The position numbers and the translations under genes were made by a program. A DNA stretch of 50,702 nt, taken from contig JAFXSQ010000037.1 in NCBI GenBank assembly GCA_017525525.1, forward strand, positions 1 through 50,702. The letters run 5' to 3'. Shown one piece after another: positions 42,860 through 50,702 of this stretch. Within the stretch, counting starts at the first letter, position 1, and every line of letters starts with the position of its first letter. This DNA is from Lachnospiraceae bacterium. Lineage in GTDB: Bacteria > Bacillota > Clostridia > Lachnospirales > Lachnospiraceae. The notes beneath the pieces were generated by a model. The model saw only the letters and a program-made list of their open reading frames with translations, was not told where the DNA came from and did not search any database.

Positions 42860-44554
42860 ATGACGGTAGGAATAGATTTAGGAACAACAAACAGTTTAAT
42901 AGCATATTACGACGGCGAAAAGCCGGTTATCATACCCAACAGGCTCGGAGAGAAGCTTACGCCCTCCGTTGTTGCTGTTGATGAGGACGGAACTGTCTAT
43001 GTGGGACAGACGGCGAAGGAGATAAAGCTTAAAACTCCGCTGATGACCGCAGAGGTATTCAAGAGAAGCATGGGAACGGCGAAGGAGTTTGTCTTAGGCG
43101 AGAGGAAGTTTACCGCAGAGGAGCTCTCGTCGCTGGTCTTAAGGTCGCTTAAGGATGATGCGGAGGCTTATTTTAACGAGCCGGTGACCGAGGCGGTCAT
43201 AAGCGTGCCTGCATACTTTAACGATAAGCAGAGGAAGACCACGAAGAAGGCGGGAGAGCTTGCCGGCTTTAAGGTGGAGCGCATCATAAGCGAGCCGACG
43301 GCTGCAGCTATTGCTTACGGCATAAACGACCGTGAGGCGGATACGAGATTTCTCGTGTTTGACTTGGGCGGCGGTACATTTGATGTGTCATTGCTCGAGC
43401 ATTACAAGAACATAATGGAGGTAAGGGCCGTTGCCGGAGACAACTTCCTCGGCGGAGAAGACTTTACCGAGGTTTTGGAGCAGATATTCCTTAGAAAGAA
43501 TGATATAGACGAGGATAGCCTTGACATAAGGGACAGGGTTCGCTTGAGAAAGCAGGCGGAGCTTGCCAAGCTTGCCTATGAGGACGGCAGAAAGACCGTG
43601 TTTAAGTTTAAGCTTGGCGATAAGGAGTACGAGCAGGAGATAAGCTTAGACGAGTACGAGAAGGCCTGCCAGATACTTCTTGCGAAGATTAAAAAGCCTA
43701 TTGAGAGAGCGCTTAAGGATGCGGATACAAAGCTTGCCGACATAGATGAGGTCGTGCTCGTGGGCGGCGCCACCAGACTTTCTATCCTGAGGCGTTTTGT
43801 GAGCAGGCTTTTCGGACGACTTCCGAACACAAGCATAAATCCCGATGAGGTTGTGGCCTGCGGAGCGGCTATTCAGGCGGCCATGAAGGAGAGGCAGGAG
43901 TCCGTCAAGGAGGTTATACTCACTGATGTGTGTCCTTTCACTTTAGGCACCTCGGTCAGCGTTATGAGGCGTGACGGGATAAGGGACAACGGCCATTACC
44001 TCCCGATGATAGAGAGGAACACGGTTATCCCGGTGAGTCATACCGAGAAGCTCTACACCATGGACGACAACCAGACCAGGATAAGGGTTGACATACTTCA
44101 GGGCGAGAGCCGCATGGCCAAGAATAATGTTCTTCTCGGAGAGGTAAATGTACCGGTGCCGGCGGGGCCTGCGGGAACCGAGGGAGTGGAGGTGGTTTAC
44201 ACCTATGACGTGAACTCGATACTTGAGGTTGTGGTTAAGGTGCTTTCCACCGGAGTGACCGAGCGTGTGGTCATAAAGAATGAGGATACCGACTTAAGTG
44301 ACGAGGAGATAGATGAGAGATTAAAGTCTCTTGAGGAGTTGAAGCTTCACCCGAGGGAGAAGGAGGAGAACAAGCTCCTTTTGCTCCGCGGTAACAGAAT
44401 GTACGAGGAGAAGACGGGAGATGCGCGCCGCGCGATAGAACAGGCGATGAATGCCTTTGAGGAAGCTCTAGACCGCCAGAAGACCGAGGAGATCAAGAAG
44501 GAACGTAAGATGTTCAAGGAGTTCCTGGACAGCATGGAGGATATTGACGAATAA
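42860..44554 (+). CDS. HscC-like Hsp70 chaperone
   Basis: A 564-residue Hsp70-family protein. The ATPase domain has GIDLGTTNSLIAYYDG, VPAYFNDKQRKTTKKAGELAG, EPTAAAIAYG, DLGGGTFDVS and VVLVGGATRLSILR. A substrate-binding domain follows (about 370-490), and a short helical lid ends the protein. Length and the missing long C-terminal tail match HscC-like rather than DnaK proteins. The ATG at 42860 is preferred over a TTG at 42839. It most likely works with the J-like/TPR protein just upstream instead of DnaJ/GrpE. Confidence 0.9.
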   Translation: MTVGIDLGTTNSLIAYYDGEKPVIIPNRLGEKLTPSVVAVDEDGTVYVGQTAKEIKLKTPLMTAEVFKRSMGTAKEFVLGERKFTAEELSSLVLRSLKDDAEAYFNEPVTEAVISVPAYFNDKQRKTTKKAGELAGFKVERIISEPTAAAIAYGINDREADTRFLVFDLGGGTFDVSLLEHYKNIMEVRAVAGDNFLGGEDFTEVLEQIFLRKNDIDEDSLDIRDRVRLRKQAELAKLAYEDGRKTVFKFKLGDKEYEQEISLDEYEKACQILLAKIKKPIERALKDADTKLADIDEVVLVGGATRLSILRRFVSRLFGRLPNTSINPDEVVACGAAIQAAMKERQESVKEVILTDVCPFTLGTSVSVMRRDGIRDNGHYLPMIERNTVIPVSHTEKLYTMDDNQTRIRVDILQGESRMAKNNVLLGEVNVPVPAGPAGTEGVEVVYTYDVNSILEVVVKVLSTGVTERVVIKNEDTDLSDEEIDERLKSLEELKLHPREKEENKLLLLRGNRMYEEKTGDARRAIEQAMNAFEEALDRQKTEEIKKERKMFKEFLDSMEDIDE

Positions 44555-44631
44555 GAGATATAAATGAATGATATAGACGAATGATATAGATGCGTATTAC
44601 ATTTGGTTCGGGCGTGTTAAGAAAAAAACTC

Positions 44632-44660
44632 TTGACACGCCTGCTCCTTTATGATAGTAT
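44632..44660 (+). promoter_or_regulatory. Sigma-A-type promoter of infC-rpmI-rplT
   Basis: TTGACA at 44632-44637, a 17-base spacer and TAGTAT at 44655-44660. Transcription would start near 44667, giving a leader of more than 300 bases before infC. Confidence 0.8.
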
Positions 44661-44666
44661 GCTCTA

Positions 44667-44815
44667 GTGTGTTTCGGCGGATGCAACCGAAACCTGTAGA
44701 AGAAGAGTATCCACTCTCACCTTATCGCAGGGGCGAGTAAGGTCAGAAAGGCATAAAGGATTTTTATTTATTTGCCGTTAGTGGATAGCTCTGTATAATA
44801 GCTATCCATTTTTTA
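44667..44815 (+). promoter_or_regulatory. L20-type leader with attenuator
   Basis: The leader ends in a terminator (GGATAGCT at 44783-44790 with AGCTATCC at 44800-44807, then ATTTTTTA). The bases TATCCACT at 44709-44716 are the exact complement of AGTGGATA at 44780-44787, on the terminator's 5' arm, so an antiterminator can form. In Firmicutes, ribosomal protein L20 binds such a leader and promotes termination when in excess. The position before infC-rpmI-rplT supports this reading; the match to the L20-leader family is by layout, not by alignment. Confidence 0.75.
44783..44815 (+). terminator. Attenuator terminator in the infC leader
   Basis: Perfect 8-bp stem GGATAGCT/AGCTATCC with a 9-base loop, followed by ATTTTTTATG. 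It lies 180 bases before infC, so it acts as conditional terminator. Confidence 0.85.
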
Positions 44816-44830
44816 TGCTTTATGCACACG

Positions 44831-44970
44831 ATGCACACGCTTGCGTAATGATAATAGTCACTGCGTGACACGCAAGCGGCGCGCGCGATAAGTGAGACAG
44901 GAAATCTTTGATTTCCGTTGTCGAACTTATACGGAGGAGTAAGCTGCGACTGCGTCTTGCTTACTCGATT
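44831..44970. repeat. Dispersed palindromic repeat, copy 1
   Basis: GCACACGCTTGCGTAATG, then TAGTCACTGCGTGACACGC with the hairpin GTCAC/GTGAC, enclosed by GCTTGCG/CGCAAGC. A second hairpin GAGTAAG/CTTACTC ends near 44968. The first part is closely repeated at 48496-48548, and a second hairpin ending in CTCGA follows in both copies but with a different stem. It sits between the attenuator and infC. Confidence 0.65.
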
Positions 44971-44994
44971 GAGTGATTAAGGAGGTGTTTTTCT

Positions 44995-45501
44995 ATCAGC
45001 GAATTAATGATCAACGAGCAGATACGGGACAAGGAAGTCAGGGTTATCGGAATTGACGGTGAGCAGCTCGGAGTTATGCCTACAAAGGATGCCATGAAGC
45101 TTGCTGCCGACGAGGGTGTTGACCTTATTAAGATTGCGCCTACGGCTAAGCCGCCGGTGTGCCGTGTTATGGATTACGGTAAGTACAAGTATGAGCAGAC
45201 ACGCCGTGAGAAGGAAGCCAAGAAGAAGCAGAGAGTTATAGAGATAAAAGAAGTAAGGCTCTCGCCCAACATCGATGACAACGATCTTAAGACCAAGTCC
45301 AACATGGCAAGAAAGTTCCTTACAAAGGGCGACAAGGTCAAGGTAACTTTGAGGTTCAGAGGAAGAGAGCTCGCGCATACTGCTAACGGCAAAGTAATTT
45401 TAGATCAGTTTGCTGAAGGCCTTTCGGATGTGGCTGTTGTAGAGAAGCCGGCCAAGTTCGAGGGAAGAAGCATGATTATGTTTTTGGCTGAGAAGAGATA
45501 G
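44995..45501 (+). CDS. infC: Translation initiation factor IF-3
   Basis: IF-3 binds the 30S subunit and proofreads start-codon choice. Conserved parts are MINEQIRDKEVRVIG, the linker YKYEQTRREKEAKKKQ and the C-terminal domain KFLTKGDKVKVTLRFRGRE. I place the start at ATC 44995 (ISELMINE), because AAGGAGGTG at 44979-44987 is seven to eight bases before it, while the ATG at 45007 is about 20 bases away from any ribosome site. Rare AUU/AUC-type starts are typical for infC and let IF-3 limit its own translation. The product would have 168 residues. The operon continues with rpmI and rplT. Confidence 0.9.
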   Translation: MSELMINEQIRDKEVRVIGIDGEQLGVMPTKDAMKLAADEGVDLIKIAPTAKPPVCRVMDYGKYKYEQTRREKEAKKKQRVIEIKEVRLSPNIDDNDLKTKSNMARKFLTKGDKVKVTLRFRGRELAHTANGKVILDQFAEGLSDVAVVEKPAKFEGRSMIMFLAEKR

Positions 45502-45528
45502 GATATACAGTATTAAGGAGGAAGTAAA

Positions 45529-45726
45529 ATGCCAAAGTTAAAGACAAAGAAGTCAGCTGCAAAGCGCTTCAAGAAGACAGGAACAGGTGAGTTAAAGAGA
45601 AATAAGGCATACAAGAGCCATATTCTTACCAAGAAGAGCACAAAGAGAAAGAGAAACTTGAGAAAAGCAACCATGACCGATTCTACCAACAGCAAGGTTA
45701 TGAAGAAGATCTTACCTTACATGTAA
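45529..45726 (+). CDS. rpmI: Ribosomal protein L35
   Basis: A 65-residue basic L35 protein of the large ribosomal subunit, starting [19 protein letters not shown] after Met and containing [20 protein letters not shown] lies 8 bases before the ATG; it follows infC by 27 bases. Confidence 0.96.
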   Translation: MPKLKTKKSAAKRFKKTGTGELKRNKAYKSHILTKKSTKRKRNLRKATMTDSTNSKVMKKILPYM

Positions 45727-45764
45727 GGGTTGCATTTCGTTAGAATTTAGGAGGAAAGAATAAA

Positions 45765-46121
45765 ATGGCAAGAATTAAAGGCGGCGTTGGTGCCAAGAAG
45801 AGACATAACAGAGTATTAAAGCTTGCAAAGGGCTATAAGGGTGCCCGTTCGAAGCAGTATAGAGTAGCTAAGCAGTCCGTAATGAGAGCTCTTGCTTCTT
45901 CATACGCAGGAAGAAAGCAGAGAAAGAGAGATATGAGAAGCCTTTGGATTGCTCGTATCAATGCAGCTGCAAGAATCAACGGACTTTCCTACAGCAAGCT
46001 TATGCACGGCTTAAAGCTTGCAGGTATCGACCTTAACAGAAAGATGCTTTCAGAGATGGCTATAAGCGATCCCGAGGGCTTCGCAAAGGTTGTTGCGGCA
46101 GCTAAAGAAAAACTAGCATAA
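45765..46121 (+). CDS. rplT: Ribosomal protein L20
   Basis: A 118-residue L20, needed for assembly of the large subunit. It has [20 protein letters not shown], the [12 protein letters not shown] region, [14 protein letters not shown] and [18 protein letters not shown]. In Firmicutes L20 represses this operon through the leader, which fits the attenuator seen at 44667-44815. AGGAGG precedes the ATG by 12 bases. Confidence 0.97.
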   Translation: MARIKGGVGAKKRHNRVLKLAKGYKGARSKQYRVAKQSVMRALASSYAGRKQRKRDMRSLWIARINAAARINGLSYSKLMHGLKLAGIDLNRKMLSEMAISDPEGFAKVVAAAKEKLA

Positions 46122-46184
46122 AAAAATTAGCATAAAAAAGCTTGCATTACAAAGGATGTAAAGCAACGGTTAATGGATTATGTA

Positions 46185-46216
46185 AACCGGAACCTGAAAA
46201 AGGTTCCGGTTTTTTC
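46185..46216 (+). terminator. Intrinsic terminator of the infC operon
   Basis: Perfect 11-bp stem AACCGGAACCT/AGGTTCCGGTT, loop GAAAA, then TTTTCTG. Confidence 0.95.
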
Positions 46217-46293
46217 TGTTTCATTCCCCAAAATGAGGGGGAGAAGAACGAATTAAAGTAACATAGGAAAAAGAAAGTAAGGGGCGCGGGAAG

Positions 46294-48441
46294 ATGCCTG
46301 AGAAATTGAATTTAAAAAGAAAAAAGGCTTTATATGGTTTTGTGACTTATTTTCTTGCATTTGTCTTGTTTGTTGGCGGCTTTGGTAGCATCAGGGCTAA
46401 GGCTGATGAAACCGAGGGCGCTGTTTCTGTACGCTCTTTTTCGGAAGATGGCGCGGGGCAGACAACCGGAGCAGATGAGAGCGCGGGAGGGCAGGCAGAA
46501 GATGAGTACGAGCTGGGCACGGCGAAGTTCGCATTTGCTGCCGAGGAGCTTGGAAATCAGATAAAGATAGCGACAACTCCTCTCGAAGAGGTAAACGGCT
46601 ACTTCGACTGGAGAGGATATGAAGGAAGGTACATTTACGACAGGCTTGATGCCGATGAAAAAGAGCTTTATGATGAGCTTGTAGCAAGCTCACAGAAGCT
46701 GATAACGACTACGGTTGCCTGTAAGCAGAGTAAGGTAAGCGTATCCGGTGTGACAAGGCAGGTATATTATCCTGAATTATGCTATTCCTCAAAGCTTACT
46801 TTAGAGAGAGCCAAGGATGTAGCGTGGATGTTTATCTGGCAGAATCCGCAGTACTATTTCTACAACAATAATTTATATTTCGGTCAGAACAATACGACCG
46901 GAAAGGTTTATGTTGCGGTCGGTGTTTACAGTGATTTTGCGGATGGTGAGGCAAGAGCCGAGGCAACCGTGAAGTTCGCTGAGGCGCTAAAGGAGAAGGA
47001 AGAATACCTCGAGGGACGTCTTCTTGATGTGAGTGATACCTACAAAAGAGAAGTGCTTATACATGATGCGGTATGTGAGTGGCTTGATTACAGGTCGGTA
47101 TCCTATGATCAGAGCGCTTACAGCGCATTGTGCGGCAATCCGGCGGGCGCGGCTATATGCGCAGGCTATACAAAGCTATTCGATATGCTGCTTACGAGAT
47201 TTAACATTCCGGTAATAGGCGTGTTCAGCTATGATCATTGCTGGAGCATAGTGAATATCTACGGTGACTGGTATAATGTAGATGTTACATGGGATGATGA
47301 GAAGGTTACAAAGGATTACTTAAACAGGAACGATGCCTTTTTCAAGACACTCAGCTCACATACGGCAAGAAGCTATTACAACGGCGCTCTTCCGGAGTGT
47401 CCGTATGACTACAGCACTACGAATACCAAGAGTGAGGAGATGACCGGCGATGCCGCAGAAGGTATCACCGTAAGCTATAGGGTTCAGCTTCAGAGTTTCG
47501 GATGGCTGCCCAAGGCGCAGAACGGTCAGACAGGCGGAGTTGTCAAATCCGGCAAGAAGCTTCAGGGCTATAGTATAGAGGTAAACGGCGCGGAGAAGCT
47601 CGGTATCCGTTACAGGTCGTATATAACCGATTACGGCTGGGAAGAATGGATTAATGACGGTGAGAAATCCGGACAGAGCTTAAATAAGAGAATTGAAGCG
47701 CTGATGGTAGAGCTGACCGGCAAGAATGCAGTAAACTATGATGTGTACTACAGGGTTTATGTCCAGAAGAACGGCTGGATGGGCTGGGCTAAGAACGGCG
47801 CAAAGGCAGGTACCATAGGACAGAATCTGAGAATAGAAGCGATACAGATAATTGTTGTTCCGAAGGGCGAGCATCCGATGGAAGGAACAATCGGAGTTCC
47901 CTATATGGAGCTGGCAGGCACGGATGATGAGCTTGATGATGTGGCTAATTCCGCAGCATCGGTTTACTACAGAGCTTATGTTCAGGGAGTCGGATATCAG
48001 AGATATGTGGGCGACGGTTCTATAGGAGGACTTCCCGGAGCGGGCAAGAGAATTGAGGGACTTAATATCAAGGTTAATAATGCTCAGCTTGGACTTAGCG
48101 GTGGCATTAAGTACAGAACTTATGTACAGACACACGGCTGGCTCAAGTGGGTAACAAGCAGCGGTAACACCGTGGCTTACAGCGGAACCAAGGGCGAAGC
48201 AAAGAGGATAGAAGCAATACAGATTAACCTGACCGGTGCTCTGGCTTCGGAATATGACGTATACTACAGGGTAAATGTTCAGGATTACGGCTGGCTCGAC
48301 TGGACCAAGAACGGCGCGACAGCCGGAACAAGCGGACTCGCAAAGCGCATGGAAGGCATACAGATTACGATTGTTCCTAAGGGAACTCCGGCGCCGGGTT
48401 CGACGGCAAAAAGCTTTATAAAGAAAACCCTCTCTCCATAA
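46294..48441 (+). CDS. Secreted transglutaminase-like protein with ChW repeats
   Basis: A 715-residue secreted protein: a signal peptide (residues 1-35, GFVTYFLAFVLFVGGFG), a Gly/Glu-rich linker, a transglutaminase-like cysteine protease domain (about 80-370) with Cys in AAICAGYTKL, His in FSYDHCWSIV and Asp in NVDVTWDD, then at least five ChW repeats (YRVQLQSFGWLPKAQNG, YRSYITDYGWEEWINDG, YRVYVQKNGWMGWAKNG and so on). ChW repeats are typical of clostridial cell-surface proteins. It may process peptides or bind the wall; no cell-wall anchor is seen. Single-gene unit with its own terminator. Confidence 0.9.
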   Translation: MPEKLNLKRKKALYGFVTYFLAFVLFVGGFGSIRAKADETEGAVSVRSFSEDGAGQTTGADESAGGQAEDEYELGTAKFAFAAEELGNQIKIATTPLEEVNGYFDWRGYEGRYIYDRLDADEKELYDELVASSQKLITTTVACKQSKVSVSGVTRQVYYPELCYSSKLTLERAKDVAWMFIWQNPQYYFYNNNLYFGQNNTTGKVYVAVGVYSDFADGEARAEATVKFAEALKEKEEYLEGRLLDVSDTYKREVLIHDAVCEWLDYRSVSYDQSAYSALCGNPAGAAICAGYTKLFDMLLTRFNIPVIGVFSYDHCWSIVNIYGDWYNVDVTWDDEKVTKDYLNRNDAFFKTLSSHTARSYYNGALPECPYDYSTTNTKSEEMTGDAAEGITVSYRVQLQSFGWLPKAQNGQTGGVVKSGKKLQGYSIEVNGAEKLGIRYRSYITDYGWEEWINDGEKSGQSLNKRIEALMVELTGKNAVNYDVYYRVYVQKNGWMGWAKNGAKAGTIGQNLRIEAIQIIVVPKGEHPMEGTIGVPYMELAGTDDELDDVANSAASVYYRAYVQGVGYQRYVGDGSIGGLPGAGKRIEGLNIKVNNAQLGLSGGIKYRTYVQTHGWLKWVTSSGNTVAYSGTKGEAKRIEAIQINLTGALASEYDVYYRVNVQDYGWLDWTKNGATAGTSGLAKRMEGIQITIVPKGTPAPGSTAKSFIKKTLSP

Positions 48442-48443
48442 AA

Positions 48444-48488
48444 AAAGACGGATGATTGCAGAGCCAACCTGCGGTTATCCGTCTTTAC
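48444..48488 (+). terminator. Terminator-like hairpin
   Basis: AAAGACGGAT (48444-48453) pairs with ATCCGTCTTT (48477-48486), with an inner GCAG/CTGC stem. The stem's own TTT forms the tail. It ends the ChW-protein transcript. Confidence 0.75.
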
Positions 48489-48495
48489 TATTATG

Positions 48496-48580
48496 CGCAC
48501 GCTCGCGTAATGAAATTAGTCACTACGTGACACGCTCGCGGCGCGGCGAGCAGTACACGGCTTCGCCGAACTGCTCGATT
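48496..48580. repeat. Dispersed palindromic repeat, copy 2
   Basis: GCGCACGCTCGCGTAATGAA, TAGTCACTACGTGACACGC and GCGGCGCG match the copy at 44831-44884. The stem GCTCGCG/CGCTCGCGGC differs from the first copy's GCTTGCG/CGCAAGC. A second hairpin GAGCAGT..CGGC-TTC-GCCG..CTGCTC follows. No gene is inside. Confidence 0.65.
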
Positions 48581-48640
48581 ATTATGCGCAGGGGCACCGA
48601 AATGTAGATGTCAGCTGCGCGGGGCACGTAATGTGATTTT

Positions 48641-49993
48641 TTACAATAGTGAAAGCGCCTCTGTAAGAGATGAAACCCCAATCACCTTAATCGACAGCTT
48701 CTTCATGGCGTTATCTACGCTCGAGCTCGGCATGATGCAGGTCGTAAAGCCCATTTTGTCTGCTTCCGTGACACGCTTTAAGGCAGAGCTTATTCCTCTT
48801 ATTTCCCCGGCAAGTCCTATCTCTCCCATAAGCAGGGTTCCCTCGGGAATAACCTTATTGTTCATGCTTGAATATATGGCGCAGGCAACTCCCAAATCCA
48901 CTGCCGGATCATTTATCTTCATGCCGCCCGCGACACTGACATAGGCGTCGTAGTTCCAGAGGTTCAGGTTCGCGCGTTTCTCCATGACCGCAAGAATCAG
49001 ATTAACGCGGTTGTAGTCCACGCCCACGGAGGTTCTCCGCGGCATGTTAAAATTCGTCTGGCAGACCAAAGCCTGCAACTCGACTAAGATCGATCTTGTG
49101 CCCTCGATGGTAGGAACCACAACCGAGCCCGAAACACCCTTGGGCCTTCCCGAGAGCATGAGCTCCGATGGGTTTGCAACTTCGGAAAGTCCGTTTTCCC
49201 CCATGGTGAACACACCTATCTCATTTGTCGAACCGAATCGGTTCTTAACTCCTCTTAACACCCTGAATCCGTTTGAATTATCACCCTCAAAGTAGAGCAC
49301 ACAGTCTACCATGTGCTCTAAGGTCTTGGGACCTGCCACAGTTCCTTCTTTTGTGACGTGCCCCACGATAAATATAGCCTTTCCCTGCTGCTTGGCAAGC
49401 TGCATCAGTCGCGCGGTAACCTCGCGCACCTGGCTTACCGTACCGGGAGCGCTGCCTATGTCGTAGGCAAGCATGGTCTGGATGGAGTCAACGACAACTA
49501 CGGATACGCTTGAATCTGTGATTGCTTTTTCGATATTATCTATGTCGCAGTCGCAGAGGAGCATCATATCCTTATCAAAGCTTCCGAGTCTTTCTGCCCT
49601 GGACTTTATCTGCGAAGGACTTTCCTCGCCTGATATATATAATACCGACTCACCGCGGTTGGTAAGTAATCTGCACATCTGAAGCAGGATGGTGGACTTT
49701 CCTATACCCGGATCGCCGCCCACAAGCACGAGGGAACCCTTTACTATGCCGCCTCCGAGTACACGGTCGAGCTCCTTTATTCCGGTCGGCATCCTGCTCT
49801 CGTCGGATGCGGTCACTGTCCTTATATTTGTGGGCTCAACCCTGTCTCTCTTTATGCTCGTTGTCTTAGCGCCGATTTTCACCCGCTCCTCGACAAATGT
49901 ATTCCATTGTTTACAGCCCGGGCACTGCCCGAGCCATTTCGCGGATTCATAACCGCACTCCTTACAAAAAAACACCTGTTTATCCTTAGCCAT
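48641..49993 (-). CDS. radA: DNA repair protein RadA
   Basis: RadA helps branch migration in homologous recombination. The 450-residue protein has the N-terminal C4 zinc finger (CKECG..CPGCKQW), Walker A GGDPGIGKST, a RecA-like ATPase core, the RadA-specific KNRFG motif and a C-terminal Lon-like domain (VSVAGGMKINDPAVDLGVACAIYSS). AAAGGA precedes the ATG on the minus strand. It is convergent with the ChW-protein gene and has a repeat-rich gap behind its stop. Confidence 0.97.
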   Translation of the reverse strand: MAKDKQVFFCKECGYESAKWLGQCPGCKQWNTFVEERVKIGAKTTSIKRDRVEPTNIRTVTASDESRMPTGIKELDRVLGGGIVKGSLVLVGGDPGIGKSTILLQMCRLLTNRGESVLYISGEESPSQIKSRAERLGSFDKDMMLLCDCDIDNIEKAITDSSVSVVVVDSIQTMLAYDIGSAPGTVSQVREVTARLMQLAKQQGKAIFIVGHVTKEGTVAGPKTLEHMVDCVLYFEGDNSNGFRVLRGVKNRFGSTNEIGVFTMGENGLSEVANPSELMLSGRPKGVSGSVVVPTIEGTRSILVELQALVCQTNFNMPRRTSVGVDYNRVNLILAVMEKRANLNLWNYDAYVSVAGGMKINDPAVDLGVACAIYSSMNNKVIPEGTLLMGEIGLAGEIRGISSALKRVTEADKMGFTTCIMPSSSVDNAMKKLSIKVIGVSSLTEALSLL

Positions 49994-50100
49994 ATATATT
50001 TCCTTTCACTTTTTAGTTGTATGTTCAATCCGGTCAACACTTTCGGAATAGCCTAATTCTACATTTTATTGAGTAACTATTCAAGGTTTCACGCGCATTT

Positions 50101-50136
50101 TATAGTCAACGACAAAAATAATTTGCCGTTGACTAT
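50101..50136. repeat. Inverted repeat between radA and relB
   Basis: Perfect arms TATAGTCAACG (50101-50111) and CGTTGACTATA (50126-50136), with CAAA/TTTG inside. It lies in the 379-base gap between radA and the antitoxin gene. About 75 bases further, 50214-50240 repeats part of the palindrome at 18784-18992 (GCGACCAATTTGCTAAA). The rest of the gap holds the antitoxin promoter; no gene was seen. Confidence 0.6.
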
Positions 50137-50314
50137 AAAGCCTCCGGTTTTATGGTGTAGTGGTAACGAAGCTGCGTTGCAGTCCGACGGCTGGTCACAG
50201 CATGGTATTCTCGAAAAAGGCGACCAATTTGCTAAAACAGAGCACTTTCGTCTTGCTATTTACCTAATAAAATCTATACATTCTATATAACATAAAAAAC
50301 TGCATGTAAAATCA

Positions 50315-50353
50315 TTGCATTTGTATTGAAGTAGCAGTATACTACAAGTAGTA
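50315..50353 (+). promoter_or_regulatory. Antitoxin promoter with palindromic operator
   Basis: TTGCAT at 50315-50320, a 17-base spacer and TATACT at 50338-50343. The perfect palindrome TACTAC-AA-GTAGTA (50340-50353) overlaps the -10 box and the likely start of transcription. RelB-type antitoxins repress their own operon by binding such sites, so this is the probable operator. Confidence 0.65.
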
Positions 50354-50372
50354 ATCAGCGAGGAGGTGCGCT

Positions 50373-50666
50373 ATGTCGAGTACAATACAGATACGTGTTG
50401 ATGATGAGCTCAAAACAAAATCAGATGCCCTGTTTAGGGAGTTAGGAACAGATACGACTTCCGCTATCAGGATGTTTCTTACCCAGGCTGTTGCAAACAA
50501 TGGATTTCCTTTTGAATTAAAGAAAAAGACGGTAAATCCATATGTGACATTGACGGAGGATGAGGTACTTAAAAAACTTGAAGCATCAAGACAGCATGCG
50601 TCAGAGGGTATGGTACGGGATGCGGATGATGTGATATCCGATATGAGGCAGAAATATGGAATATAA
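50373..50666 (+). CDS. RelB/DinJ-family antitoxin
   Basis: A 97-residue antitoxin. The N-terminal ribbon-helix-helix DNA-binding part (TIQIRVDDELKTKSDALFRELGTDTTSAIRMFLTQAV) is typical of RelB/DinJ. The C-terminal half, which wraps the toxin, has the EDEVLKKLEASRQ helix. GAGGAGGTG is 5-13 bases before the ATG. The start of the toxin gene overlaps its last 11 bases, the usual arrangement. Confidence 0.92.
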   Translation: MSSTIQIRVDDELKTKSDALFRELGTDTTSAIRMFLTQAVANNGFPFELKKKTVNPYVTLTEDEVLKKLEASRQHASEGMVRDADDVISDMRQKYGI

Positions 50667-50702
50667 GGTCGTTATTACATCCGATGCCGAGGCAGATCTG
50701 GA
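50656..50702 (+). CDS. RelE/ParE-type toxin, cut by the window end
   Basis: Only the first 15 codons are present: MEYKVVITSDAEADL. This matches the first strand and helix start of RelE/ParE-fold toxins. The ATG at 50656 overlaps the antitoxin gene. Whether it is an RNA-cleaving (RelE) or gyrase-blocking (ParE) toxin cannot be told from this piece. Confidence 0.75.
   Translation, partial: MEYKVVITSDAEADL

Noticed and set aside
50152-50210. tRNA-like stretch (GGTGTAGTGGTAAC looks like a D arm)
   Set aside because: No acceptor stem, anticodon arm or T-loop GTTCGAATC can be matched around it, so it is at most a chance likeness or a fragment.

Overview
The window looks like chromosomal DNA of a Gram-positive anaerobe of the Clostridia, most likely Lachnospiraceae (Butyrivibrio-like). 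Supporting evidence: secreted proteins with ChW repeats and a VKTGD-type C-terminal anchor, a glycogen-branching enzyme with an extra N-terminal domain, a class I lysyl-tRNA synthetase, split purine genes (purO plus a stand-alone AICAR transformylase), strong AGGAGG ribosome sites, and leucine/arginine codon use rich in CTT and AGA/AGG. This placement is inference; no 16S gene is present.

Region 1 (about 1-14500) is the accessory part. It starts with a foldable repeat. An export operon follows: a STAS protein, a very short HlyD-like membrane protein, a C39-peptidase ABC transporter and a second ABC transporter of the NHLM type. A maturation block comes next, with visibly different codon use: a radical SAM/SPASM enzyme, two tandem paralogs of an unrecognised family, two Nif11-type leader peptides ending in GG with short cores (RDCGWYYD and FSCHNGQGLCLTDADEWF), and two more paralogs of the same family. 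A type I isopentenyl-diphosphate isomerase lies convergently right behind. The four paralogs each show five beta-hairpin units alternating with helices. Together with the isomerase, this suggests ABBA-type prenyltransferases and a radical-SAM-modified, prenylated Nif11 RiPP. That is the most interesting candidate system here, and the prenylation part is a hypothesis. A SpoIIE-type phosphatase with its own promoter and a broken MATE transporter start close the region.

Region 2 (14481-27990): a membrane-anchored MutS-like ATPase, a strongly expressed 697-residue protein of unknown function, uvrC, a YqeG-type phosphatase, rpsT (UUG start, long leader, opposite strand), an alpha/beta hydrolase, a gene frameshifted by a 13-bp tandem duplication, a membrane protein, a solute-binding/VWA surface protein, and two proteins of unknown function.

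Region 3 (28000-40000) is mostly housekeeping: glgB, a SanA/YdcF-type protein, purO and the AICAR transformylase, greA, class I lysS with a C-terminal tRNA-binding domain, a large secreted lipase-like protein, and icd.

Region 4 (40000-50702): a J-like/TPR protein next to an HscC-like Hsp70, a ribosomal-protein L20-type leader with terminator before infC-rpmI-rplT (infC probably starts at AUC), a secreted transglutaminase-like ChW protein, radA on the opposite strand, and a RelB/RelE-type toxin-antitoxin pair cut by the window end.

Many intergenic gaps hold foldable inverted-repeat elements, some with a second copy in the window. No CRISPR array, rRNA gene, complete tRNA gene or insertion-sequence transposase was seen.
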